NCBI GenBank assembly: GCA_902772455.1
Contig: CACYAW010000019.1
Span: 1 to 32,229 of the forward strand
Direction: 5' to 3'
DNA: 32,229 nt
Origin: an uncultured Bacteroidales bacterium
Lineage (GTDB): Bacteria > Bacteroidota > Bacteroidia > Bacteroidales > Muribaculaceae
Shown here: piece by piece, positions 6,947-16,280 of the stretch
Numbering within the stretch: position 1 is the first letter of the stretch
How the letters are laid out: every line of letters begins with the position of its first letter
Notes under the pieces: model-generated
Told to the model about the DNA's origin: nothing
The model's input: the letters and a program-made list of their open reading frames with translations, nothing else
Databases searched by the model: none
Made by a program: the position numbers and the translations under genes

Positions 6947-8104
6947 TTATAGCAAAAAGGTGTGATACAGTTCAGGCCAGTAAATGCTGCCGCCCGTGCG
7001 AGCGGCCTTGGCAATTTCATAGAAAACGTAATAGAAGTTGCTGAAGGCCACGACAGCGAACGGTATCCACTTGCGTTCACGCCAAAGGTAATGCAAGAGG
7101 TAACAGAGCATGATGACGAAGCAAGTGCGCATCAGTTCGCCTGGACGAGCCAGATACTGTGTCGTGTTAGCAAATAAATTGATGTAACCCATATACACAA
7201 TCGAGAACCGATAGAGTGCCGGGAGACAGTTGTCGTCAGCAAACATCCGCTTGATGGACGGGTAATACCAGATCATCACCATGCAGGACACTAACGGGAA
7301 CAGACGTGCCGGGCCTATCACAAAACGGAATGCGTATTCCAGGTTGTGAGACGCAAACAGACGATGGTAGTGACCATATCCCAAAATCTGGGCAAATTGG
7401 CCGATTTGATCAAACGTCCACCTGATCCACTGCGGAAATGAACCCAACAGCACGCAGAGCAGTATCACGGCAAACGGAAGCCAGCGCTTGCCATTGCGCA
7501 CAGGGATAAGCGGTATCAGATACAGTGGTATAAACAGCACACACATCTTGTGGATGGATATAGCGACCAACGAAAGCAGCAAATACCACCAGAACTTGCG
7601 TCGCACGATCAACTCGACCATGACCACAAAGAGAGCCTCCACGACACACTGGCGGACAAAGCCCATCCAGAAGATATAGTAGGGCCCCAGGAATGTGCAC
7701 AAAGCGAACCAAGGCAACAGCACCTTGCGATGCCTGATGGCATAGAAAATCAAGACGATCTGCACCAACGCCCAGAACGCGAAGTAGAAGGCAAAGTGCA
7801 AGCCGGCCCGGCTCATGGTTAATGTGACCAGAGCAAAACCAGGCTCGAAGTTCTCGCGGGAATAGGATCCCAGGGACTGCATGGCCACATAGTAGTTGTA
7901 GTACATGTTATAGTCCCAACTCGTCTGCCATCGCAGTGCCGACACCACTACATAAAAGAGTACAGAAGCCAGCAGTTCCCATGACCACAATGGCAGTTCT
8001 GCCCCACCCTTAGCCATCAAGCGTTGCTCACGGTGTGCGACATGCCATCCCAACCATGCCATTACAATGGCGCTTCCTGTATAAACAGCCAGACTAAGAA
8101 TCAT
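6947..8104 (-). CDS. EpsG/Wzy-like membrane protein
   Basis: The 385-residue protein is a polytopic membrane protein with about 10 helices. It fits the EpsG family: an early LRWQTSWDYNMYYNYYVAMQ stretch after the second helix, then NFEPGFALVTLTM, FWMGFVRQCVVEALFVVMVE and VAISIHKMCVLFIPLYLIPL. The family is linked to assembly or polymerisation of exopolysaccharide and O-antigen-like chains. It starts 11 bp after the stop of sprA and is probably the last gene of that operon. No glycosyltransferase or other sugar gene lies near it in this window, so it is an orphan beside the secretion translocon. A role in making the surface polysaccharide that anchors secreted proteins is an attractive inference but has no direct support here. 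Confidence 0.8.
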   Translation of the reverse strand: MILSLAVYTGSAIVMAWLGWHVAHREQRLMAKGGAELPLWSWELLASVLFYVVVSALRWQTSWDYNMYYNYYVAMQSLGSYSRENFEPGFALVTLTMSRAGLHFAFYFAFWALVQIVLIFYAIRHRKVLLPWFALCTFLGPYYIFWMGFVRQCVVEALFVVMVELIVRRKFWWYLLLSLVAISIHKMCVLFIPLYLIPLIPVRNGKRWLPFAVILLCVLLGSFPQWIRWTFDQIGQFAQILGYGHYHRLFASHNLEYAFRFVIGPARLFPLVSCMVMIWYYPSIKRMFADDNCLPALYRFSIVYMGYINLFANTTQYLARPGELMRTCFVIMLCYLLHYLWRERKWIPFAVVAFSNFYYVFYEIAKAARTGGSIYWPELYHTFLL

Positions 8105-8115
8105 AAATCAAACCG

Positions 8116-11100
8116 TTATTTGACAAGTGACATGTTGATGGATAAACCGTAGTTGCTGCTGGTAGTGGGATAGGATGAAGTGGAAACGAGTGGCATATTG
8201 GACTGGTAGTCGAAATAGGCACCCACAGTAATGCGCTTACTCATCACATAGTTAGCCGTGCAATTAATGCTCCATGTGCGAGTGCCGTTAGTGGGCTGTG
8301 CCAAATCCTGCTCAATTCTGTTGGTTCCTTCTACGGCACGCCACTTGCGGATCAGCGATGAATTGCTCGACATCTTCACGTTCAAGTTAATCGTGAGGTC
8401 ATTATTGACATTCTGCTGCTTCGACTTGATCTTGAGAACCTGGTTAAAGTTTGCTATCTTGTAGCTGCCTCCCAAGCTGAAGGATTTGCTAGCCGCCTCG
8501 ACAAGCTGTCCAGCCGATGTGTTGAGCGTGAGCGTGCGCTGATCGTCATACTGGGCATTCAACGAGATGTCGTTAAAGAATGTGGCCGTGAATCCGATCA
8601 GGGGTGCAAACTTCTCGGTCAAGGAGACTGAAGCGATATTGTAAGGCGACGAGGGAATCGCGCCTTTAGTCAGTGCATTCTGGGTGAATCCCAATCCCTC
8701 ACCGATGCTTACCCAGTCGCTAAATGACGAGAACGAACCCACGCTATAGGCGCACTGGTAAACATGATTCAGGTTGAAAGCCTTAAACAACTTCTTGAAG
8801 AACGGGATACGCATCAGTCCATCGTAAGTGATGCGCCAATTGGGCAATATCGCTTTAATTCCCGGGAAGGGGTTAAGATCCACCTTATTGGGATCCTTGC
8901 CCGAGTAGGCTGCCATGAATGCAGGAATCAGCACGTCGCTGCTCGAGGTGTTGACCTCACCACGCTCCAGGCTATAGGTGTTACCGGCCATCTCGGTACC
9001 ACGGAAGAAGCCGCGGTCGGGATAGGTGGTGCCCATATATTGCTGCTGCAAACGATCTTTAACTACCGGAATATTCTCGATGAACTTGTCAAAAGTCTCG
9101 CTGCGATAATTATCATCAGATTTAAATCCCTTGAGGGCTGTAGCAAGCGCGACATGCGTCTTGGTGTAGCTACCACCATAGATGATTGTCGGGTCAGCAT
9201 ACATGAACTGGATCTGATTGTTGCGGCTGTCGGTCCGGTTACCCGTCACGGTGATTTTCAAGCCAGCGATAGGCTCCAGCTGTATCTCGGCATTGAATTC
9301 CTGGGTAAGGCCATACAATGCCGGCGTGGTCTGGCTTTCATCACCCATGAGCCAATTGCGGCTCATCGCCTTATTGATATAGGACTGTCCTGCAAATCCA
9401 AACGCGAAATCCAGACCAGGTGCCATCACATCGTAATGAGTTGTCTGTCCGAAGATATCACCAATTTCAGGTATAAACTGCGGAATTGAAAGAGACGTGG
9501 TTTTCTTCCATCTCACATTGAGGCTGCGGACACTCATCAGAACACGGCTAGCATATTGGGCCGACTCGGTGAGGAAGTTCTTGCGCTCCTCCTTTTTCAC
9601 CTCGGTAACCGTCAATTTAATATTCTCGGTGCCCAGTGTAGTGATTTCAAGATTGTCCTTGTCCTTGATTTTATAATCAATCTTGAAAGGTTCACTCTTG
9701 TCAACAGTCACTGCACTCACCTTAACATTCTTAACTCCCAACTTGTGGTTGATGACGGTGGCGGAATCAGTATTAAGCCTAACGCTGCGTTCGTATTTCT
9801 TGGGCCTCTCTTTTTTCGGTGTATTGTTGCCTTTAGTACGTCTGGTGCTTTTGCTCGAGAAGCGTTCATCAACCTTCTTGAGGTAAGGTATCTTAGTGTA
9901 GAACTGTTCGAGGGCAAAACGTCCTTCGAGCATACGGGTTGTCTGGTTTGCAATGGTGTTTCCTGAAGAGACCTCTCCAACCACGGCACCACGATCCCAT
10001 CGATAAGTGGAGTTGTACGATGCGGTGGCGGTGATCCAACTCAGAATAGGAATCTGATTAAACGGAGCCTTGTAGCTGAGTGTAAACGTCTGATTATAGG
10101 CCCACGGTGTACCTAAGCCCTTAATCGACTGCATCACCGAGTCTCTCCAGGTTTGGTATTCATCACGGAACCTCCTGTTGACTTGCTGGCCAATAGTCTC
10201 AAAGATGGGTTCCATGATGTGAGCCGTCGTGTTGCTGTTAAATTTGGCCGTCAACGACTTGGTGAAATTCCAAGACAAAGCAAACTGCCTATCCCACAAG
10301 AAGTTCCTGCTGACAGAAACTGGCAATTCAACGGTAATTCCTGTTTCGTTTCTCGTCTCTTGTTCATGGTAATAACGCGATATATTGGTTTTGAAAGCAA
10401 GATTATTGGGGAGCCAGTGCAATTCCCAGTCACGGAAGAACTTCATGTTTTTGTTCTTCTCGTCAATAAAATGAGAGAAGGGCTTGAACGGTTTGGCATA
10501 AGGCGTCCAACTATATTCCATGCTACCCCGATAGTCATTAGTGTTCTCATACACATTCTCGGGATCATTAAGATGCTGCTTGTTGAATGAGTAGCTGAAC
10601 GAGAAGTTGGCCGGATCCCAAGGCATGGGATTCTTCATCGTTTTAACGTCAAACTTGAGTGCCGAAATCGAGAAACTCTTGGCAGTGCGCTGGGTGACAG
10701 CATACTCCATGATGCTATCACGCTGCTGCTTTGTTTCACAGATGTCCAACGACTCGTCAAGCCTTACGTCCTGATCAAGAGGGTTATACTTCGGAGTAGT
10801 CTTTTCATTACTATATGAATAGTAGATGGGAGCGTGCAATTTTGCCTTCTCGGGGATGAATCGTCCCAAATCGGTTTGCACAGCGAAGTTGTACTGGTCA
10901 TAATTGTCAAGACGCCGCTGAGACAGACTCTGGTCCACCGAACCAAATCCCTCAGTCTCCTTATGGAATCCCACGTTGACGGTAGCGATATCACTCATGT
11001 TAAGAGTCATCGATGCCTTTGCGGCCCAGCCGCCCTCTGTATCAAAGTCCGTCACGCGTAACTCGTCCACCCAAACCACACAACTCTTGGTCGTAGGAGA

Positions 11101-14100
11101 ATTGTTGCGCACGCCAATAAGCATCACTCTGACTTTGCTTAACGATGGATTACCGATTACATAAACCTTGTTATTCGGGTGGTTATCGTCCACATCCTGG
11201 AAGCGTGTGGCATACCCTACGCCATCGACACCGGCCATCTTTTCGGCATTGCGGTGCTTCTTGGCATTGACGAGCACATCCAGATCAATGTCGAGCATGT
11301 TCTCCTCGGGCCACACAATGTACCTGTCAGAAGTACTGTTGGTGCTATAATCTCCAGGAGGAGTAACCGTCAAAGGAATCTCATACTCATAATAGTTGTT
11401 CTTCACGTCAGAGCCCAGTCTCACAAACAAGGACATATCACCGTTTCGCAGGTTGGTTTCGTTGCCGATAGTAGCCTCGTTGTGTACGAACATCTGCAGA
11501 CGCTTGTAGGTTCGCAAATCAAGGTCCATATTACGATAAACGCCACGAGCATCACCAGCGTCAAGCTGCTCGACTGAGAGCTGCATTGACTGCTCGTTGA
11601 GCTGAGTGATCTGCGTCTGTCCACTGTCGATAATACGCGTAACACCAGGAGGAAGAATATAGTTGACCGGATCTCGCGAGCCATTCTCCTCAATATTGAC
11701 GGTATTGATGCTGATACTTCCGCTAGCGGGCTGTTCACCACGCATGTTCAGGTTGTATTTGTAGTTGCGCCACTCGCCACGAACGAACTCCAGTGTTGCA
11801 AATCTCAAGTGAATAGTCTCCTTAAAGCCCGTCATAAACATGCGGATGAAGCGAATGGTAGAGAAATCTTGAATAGGTCCTACCTTTGCCTCATAATTGG
11901 CCAAAGGAATAGTGAACTGGTACCAAGTTGCCGTCTGAGTCTTGCCATCGCGTGTATGGACATTGGCAATCTGCTTATCGGTCACATAATTCATACCCGG
12001 TTTGAGGGAATCGGGATGAATGGCTATATGATACTGGAAATAGCGTTCTGACTCGTTGAGGGTGTTGTCCTGATTGATATCCTCGACATCAGGTGTCGCG
12101 CGGGACGTCTGGTATTGACCGTCAGAAGCATCGCTTTGTGACAATGAGTTGCCATCGGTTCCATTATAGTGCTTGTAACGCTCATTAATGGTTGCACGGG
12201 TCTGATCATAATAGTTGTGGCGATAGAAGGCATAATTGTCACTTGCAGGGTCATTATAGGGTGAGAACGGATCCTCCTCCATTGCTGCCCTCGTGTCAGG
12301 GTTTAAGATAGCATCGAGTTCGCTTAGGAATGTTGCATAAGAATGGTGGAGTTTCTCTTCATCAGTAGAAAGACCATCCAAGCCCACATCTTGCTTGATG
12401 CGCGCGCCATTGGTATTGTCAAACGCATAGGTCAACGATGACTGCGATGAGACCTTTCCCCAAACCGTTTCAGTCACATAGGTAGTGTCCTCATTGATGG
12501 GCAAACCGTTTTCATAGCTCTTGAGACCATCCTTGAGAATATCCTCACTCATCTCACCCAAGTTGATGTACAATGTACCACCCGATTTGTTCTCCTCCAG
12601 TTTGGGATCCATGAACGGATCTAACATCCAGAACTGGATATATTCAATATTAGATTGCTCAAAATTGGTGCTCTCAATCTTGCGCATGATACCACCCCAC
12701 CTTTTTTCAGGATAAAGAAGCTCGCCCGTCATTGGATCCACGTTGGTACCATCCAAGTTATACGGTCCTCTTTCCTTAGGATAGAATGAAAGGTTCAGAG
12801 TTTGGACATTGTTAGATTCGCCATAGTTCAATTGTCGGCCAGGAAAGACTTCACTATAAAGCACCTCACGAGCATAGGGATAAGACAATGCTTCCATGTC
12901 ACTCTTGATATATGCAGGTGAGTACGATGAGTTGCGCTGGGTGAACAGTCGGTCAATAGAATACCAGGACAACAACGCACGATTCTTGCCATAGGAGACG
13001 TCTCCGGTTTTGTTAGACTCTTCAAACATTGATGGTGTGGAAGCGAGGTACCATGAATAGGGAGTTCGCACATCAATACCATTCTGGGTAGATTCAAAGT
13101 CATCAATATAAGAGCTACCCGAGTTAGAACCTCGCTTAGCCTGATGTGGCAGGAGTTGGGCAAACTCTCCCTGGAAATTGACGCTTGATGGCGCTACAGC
13201 ATTAACCGTGGGTATCTTGTTGAGCAGGTTAGTCAGCCACATGAACTGGCTATTATAAGAAACGTTCACACCCCAGATGGTGTTATTAACAAGCTCACTG
13301 CCGATAGCGACTTTGTCTCCTATCGCCTTCTCTCCATAGTGCATAACGGTACCGCCAATATGGAAATTCTTGTTAATGGCATAATCCAGATCCAATCCCA
13401 AGAGTGTCTTGCGCTGCATGCTGAATGTTGACTGGTTCTCCAGAGAAACACTGATATTGGTTCCAGCGTCAATGATACTCTGGTTGGTAATGGTGACAGT
13501 ACCCATGGTATAGTCAACATGGTAGTCAGCTTCCTCGGTCAAGGTCACGCCACCAGCTGTCACGACAACCGATCCACGTGCCACATTAGTGGCATTAAGC
13601 TTGATGACATTACCCTGACTGGACTGATACTCACCTGCAAGGACAAATTTGTTCTTGTCACTGAACTGTTGAGCTACCGTCAAAGTAGAGTCATACAGCT
13701 CAGTATAGATATATTGCTTGGCAATCTCATCATTATTGAACTGTTTGCGCAGATGTTCACCGAAAGGTTCCACAACAGGAAAAATGATCTTACCTGTTGA
13801 CGATTGAATCGTATATCTCTCAATGTAGTCAAACTTGCCGTCGATGTTGGTTTCCTGATTGGCGTCAAGTCGGTCCAGATTCATGACTTGAAGCAACGGT
13901 TTATCTTTGATTTCGCCTGCAGGAATGAAAATCAACTCATTACCTGTAGTGTCACTCAAGTACTTGATATTGAGCTTGAAGTTGTCTTTCTGAATCTGAT
14001 ATGCACCGAGGGCATATACATTCTTCATCGCCAGGTCCCACATGGGATAATAAGGAGAAGAGGTGGTGCTTTTCAACATCTTGACATAGAGCGATTGATC

Positions 14101-15630
14101 AGTCGAAGTGATGTTGTCGCCTGAAAGCTCACCCACTTTATAGGTTTTACCTTGATAAGTGTATTCATAGGCCACTGCCAAGATTTCATCACTCGCGAGA
14201 TCAGTCTTAAGCATGATATAGCCCAGATTGGAATTCAAGGTGTACTCTGACGATGACAAGAGACGAGCGCTCTCAATTTTCTCATAGTCCTTGCCTCCTT
14301 CAAATTTGAATGCCTTTAATGGCTCCAGAGCGGCAGATGCCTTGTTCATGTATCGGGCATCGGGGTAGTTCTCCCTTATCTCAGCTAACAGGTTGTTGGC
14401 CGTATCTGAAGGCATGACTGCACCTTTACCAATCCAATGGTGGTTGCTAATGTTTTTGTAGTCACCCTCACCAAGGTCCATAAACGCCATAATATTGCGG
14501 GACTCGTTATAATTGTTGCGCTTATTGGTTATCCACACCTCGATGCGCGTGATGTGCAGACCCGACGATACCAGGGGTAACGTCGAGCACCAATCGTCAT
14601 AGTGGTCGCGGAAGAAGTGAGACAGGAAGAAGTTCCTGTTCTGGTCATACTTGTCCGCACTGATGCTGAATTCAGTGGTCTGAGAACCGCCCTTACTGCT
14701 CACTGTCTGCGTTTCACTGTTCTGCTGTGAAACGAGCGCCGTAGCTGTAAGTTTACCGAACTGAAGCTTGGTTTTAATACCAAACAGCGCCGCACTACCG
14801 CGAATGAGCGACGACCCCGTGGTCATGCTCACATTACCGGCTTCGATATTCTTGATGATTTCGTCTTCCTTGCCTTCGTAGGCCAGTTTAAGGTTCTTAC
14901 TGTCGAAATCAAATGTCGCTCCAGTATTGTACGACATGTTGAAGCGCATTTTGTCGCCCACAGTCGCATTAATGTTAGCCTGGATCTTTTGGTCAAAATC
15001 AAAATATGTCTTGCGACGTTGTGAGATGCTGAGTGCCGGGTTGTCGGTGGTGTTGCTCTTCACACCCATTTTGATGTTCACCGATCCGGTCGTCTTTAAC
15101 TGAACACCACCGGGACCGAATACAGTCTCCAACGGTCCCATTCCGAATTGCATATCCAGGAAATTGAACGGGTCGCGTTCCTGATTCTGGGCGCTCTCAG
15201 CATTCTTTTGCCTGTAATATTCCATCATCGAGCGCCTGAAGTCCATGTTGCTATATTCGTCAGGAGACATAATATAGGGGGTGACAATGTCATGGTCGCC
15301 TAAGCGCGTGTGGATCACATAGCATCCGGTTTCAGGGTCAAACTCAACTTCACTGGTGATATTGGACGGAGTTTTCAGGTCGGCAGAGTATTCGCCGAGC
15401 CCCTGCACGTCGCTGTAGGTGCTTGGAATAGTGGGCTTCACATCGAAATGCAAATCCAACTGAGGTGTCGTCTGCTGTCGAGCCGACGGGCGTGTGTCAG
15501 GAGGTGGAGGAGGTGGTGGCAGAGTGCTGGTCACATATTGAGCCAGCATGGATTCATTGACAGCCCACCAGCCGATGAGGCAGCCAATGATGATCGAAAG
15601 AAATATTTTTTTTCGGTTCAGCATGAACAA
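8116..15630 (-). CDS. sprA: Type IX secretion outer-membrane translocon SprA/Sov
   Basis: This 2504-residue protein is the giant outer-membrane pore of the type IX secretion system, known as SprA in gliding Flavobacteria and Sov in Porphyromonas. Its size matches the roughly 2400-2500 residues of the family. It starts with a signal peptide ending near SMLAQ, then a run of seven prolines. A DVQGLGEY / LKTPSNI segment and the DPFNFLDMQFGMGPLETVFG plus GVQLKTTGSVNIKMGVKSN region typical of SprA follow. The rest is a long series of amphipathic beta-strands with plug-like inserts, ending in SINMSLVK. The protein forms a very large barrel that exports folded cargo carrying C-terminal signals. It is placed between ruvA (42 bp upstream) and the EpsG-like gene (11 bp downstream). 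The frame is intact throughout. Other T9SS core genes (porK/L/M/N, porV) are not in this window. Confidence 0.96.
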   Translation of the reverse strand: MFMLNRKKIFLSIIIGCLIGWWAVNESMLAQYVTSTLPPPPPPPDTRPSARQQTTPQLDLHFDVKPTIPSTYSDVQGLGEYSADLKTPSNITSEVEFDPETGCYVIHTRLGDHDIVTPYIMSPDEYSNMDFRRSMMEYYRQKNAESAQNQERDPFNFLDMQFGMGPLETVFGPGGVQLKTTGSVNIKMGVKSNTTDNPALSISQRRKTYFDFDQKIQANINATVGDKMRFNMSYNTGATFDFDSKNLKLAYEGKEDEIIKNIEAGNVSMTTGSSLIRGSAALFGIKTKLQFGKLTATALVSQQNSETQTVSSKGGSQTTEFSISADKYDQNRNFFLSHFFRDHYDDWCSTLPLVSSGLHITRIEVWITNKRNNYNESRNIMAFMDLGEGDYKNISNHHWIGKGAVMPSDTANNLLAEIRENYPDARYMNKASAALEPLKAFKFEGGKDYEKIESARLLSSSEYTLNSNLGYIMLKTDLASDEILAVAYEYTYQGKTYKVGELSGDNITSTDQSLYVKMLKSTTSSPYYPMWDLAMKNVYALGAYQIQKDNFKLNIKYLSDTTGNELIFIPAGEIKDKPLLQVMNLDRLDANQETNIDGKFDYIERYTIQSSTGKIIFPVVEPFGEHLRKQFNNDEIAKQYIYTELYDSTLTVAQQFSDKNKFVLAGEYQSSQGNVIKLNATNVARGSVVVTAGGVTLTEEADYHVDYTMGTVTITNQSIIDAGTNISVSLENQSTFSMQRKTLLGLDLDYAINKNFHIGGTVMHYGEKAIGDKVAIGSELVNNTIWGVNVSYNSQFMWLTNLLNKIPTVNAVAPSSVNFQGEFAQLLPHQAKRGSNSGSSYIDDFESTQNGIDVRTPYSWYLASTPSMFEESNKTGDVSYGKNRALLSWYSIDRLFTQRNSSYSPAYIKSDMEALSYPYAREVLYSEVFPGRQLNYGESNNVQTLNLSFYPKERGPYNLDGTNVDPMTGELLYPEKRWGGIMRKIESTNFEQSNIEYIQFWMLDPFMDPKLEENKSGGTLYINLGEMSEDILKDGLKSYENGLPINEDTTYVTETVWGKVSSQSSLTYAFDNTNGARIKQDVGLDGLSTDEEKLHHSYATFLSELDAILNPDTRAAMEEDPFSPYNDPASDNYAFYRHNYYDQTRATINERYKHYNGTDGNSLSQSDASDGQYQTSRATPDVEDINQDNTLNESERYFQYHIAIHPDSLKPGMNYVTDKQIANVHTRDGKTQTATWYQFTIPLANYEAKVGPIQDFSTIRFIRMFMTGFKETIHLRFATLEFVRGEWRNYKYNLNMRGEQPASGSISINTVNIEENGSRDPVNYILPPGVTRIIDSGQTQITQLNEQSMQLSVEQLDAGDARGVYRNMDLDLRTYKRLQMFVHNEATIGNETNLRNGDMSLFVRLGSDVKNNYYEYEIPLTVTPPGDYSTNSTSDRYIVWPEENMLDIDLDVLVNAKKHRNAEKMAGVDGVGYATRFQDVDDNHPNNKVYVIGNPSLSKVRVMLIGVRNNSPTTKSCVVWVDELRVTDFDTEGGWAAKASMTLNMSDIATVNVGFHKETEGFGSVDQSLSQRRLDNYDQYNFAVQTDLGRFIPEKAKLHAPIYYSYSNEKTTPKYNPLDQDVRLDESLDICETKQQRDSIMEYAVTQRTAKSFSISALKFDVKTMKNPMPWDPANFSFSYSFNKQHLNDPENVYENTNDYRGSMEYSWTPYAKPFKPFSHFIDEKNKNMKFFRDWELHWLPNNLAFKTNISRYYHEQETRNETGITVELPVSVSRNFLWDRQFALSWNFTKSLTAKFNSNTTAHIMEPIFETIGQQVNRRFRDEYQTWRDSVMQSIKGLGTPWAYNQTFTLSYKAPFNQIPILSWITATASYNSTYRWDRGAVVGEVSSGNTIANQTTRMLEGRFALEQFYTKIPYLKKVDERFSSKSTRRTKGNNTPKKERPKKYERSVRLNTDSATVINHKLGVKNVKVSAVTVDKSEPFKIDYKIKDKDNLEITTLGTENIKLTVTEVKKEERKNFLTESAQYASRVLMSVRSLNVRWKKTTSLSIPQFIPEIGDIFGQTTHYDVMAPGLDFAFGFAGQSYINKAMSRNWLMGDESQTTPALYGLTQEFNAEIQLEPIAGLKITVTGNRTDSRNNQIQFMYADPTIIYGGSYTKTHVALATALKGFKSDDNYRSETFDKFIENIPVVKDRLQQQYMGTTYPDRGFFRGTEMAGNTYSLERGEVNTSSSDVLIPAFMAAYSGKDPNKVDLNPFPGIKAILPNWRITYDGLMRIPFFKKLFKAFNLNHVYQCAYSVGSFSSFSDWVSIGEGLGFTQNALTKGAIPSSPYNIASVSLTEKFAPLIGFTATFFNDISLNAQYDDQRTLTLNTSAGQLVEAASKSFSLGGSYKIANFNQVLKIKSKQQNVNNDLTINLNVKMSSNSSLIRKWRAVEGTNRIEQDLAQPTNGTRTWSINCTANYVMSKRITVGAYFDYQSNMPLVSTSSYPTTSSNYGLSINMSLVK

Positions 15631-15672
15631 TAATACAATAACAAGTCACTCGACCATTACCGTTGATGACAT

Positions 15673-16266
15673 CTACATCATTTTGAGAGCCTGCTTGATT
15701 GCCTGCTCGACAGTTAACGTCGGATGACTGGCAAACAAGGACTTAAGTACCCGTCCCGAGGCTTGTTGAGTGAACCCCAACATGACAAGGGCGGCAAGGG
15801 CTTCATCAAAAGTCTCACCAGCAGCAAGGTCTGCTTTCTCTAATAACGTAGCATCTGCCACTTTTATTTTATCCTTGAGGTCAACAATTATGCGTTGTGC
15901 TGTTTTTGCCCCCACGCCTTTCACGGCTTTGAAGAGCTGCACGTTGTTACTTGCGATGGCATGAGAGAAATCATCCACATTCATCGACGACAAGATCATG
16001 CGGGCTGTATTGGGGCCGACCCCTGAAACAGAGATCAATAGCAGGAACGCTTCACGCTCCTTTTTGGAACAGAAGCCATATAGCAGATGGGCATCCTCGC
16101 GAATGGCCTCGTGAACAAAGAGTTTCGCCTCATTACCCTGCCCTGTACGCGACAAACTGTCATAGGTGGAAAGACTGATATGCAGTCCATAGCCCACCCC
16201 ATGATTGTCGATGACAACATAGGCGGGATTGAGTTCAGCGATGTATCCTTTGATATAATCTATCAT
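15673..16266 (-). CDS. ruvA: Holliday junction branch migration protein RuvA
   Basis: The 197-residue protein has all three RuvA domains. They are the N-terminal oligonucleotide-binding fold (MIDYIKGYIAELNPAYVVID), two helix-hairpin-helix motifs (SVSGVGPNTA at about 79-88 and AVKGVGAKTA at about 114-123), and the C-terminal RuvB-contacting domain (FDEALAALVMLGF at about 153-165). RuvA binds four-way junctions and loads the RuvB motor for branch migration. RuvB and RuvC are not here. It starts 14 bp after the first subtilase gene and is followed by sprA, so a DNA-repair gene rides inside a secretion operon. As I recall, ruvA next to sprA is also seen in other Bacteroidetes. Confidence 0.96.
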   Translation of the reverse strand: MIDYIKGYIAELNPAYVVIDNHGVGYGLHISLSTYDSLSRTGQGNEAKLFVHEAIREDAHLLYGFCSKKEREAFLLLISVSGVGPNTARMILSSMNVDDFSHAIASNNVQLFKAVKGVGAKTAQRIIVDLKDKIKVADATLLEKADLAAGETFDEALAALVMLGFTQQASGRVLKSLFASHPTLTVEQAIKQALKMM

Positions 16267-16280
16267 AACAAAACTTGTAT

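Noticed and set aside
8764-9489. 241-residue open frame opposite sprA
   Set aside because: It is antisense to an intact, well-recognised gene and shows no domain, promoter or spacing that would support it.
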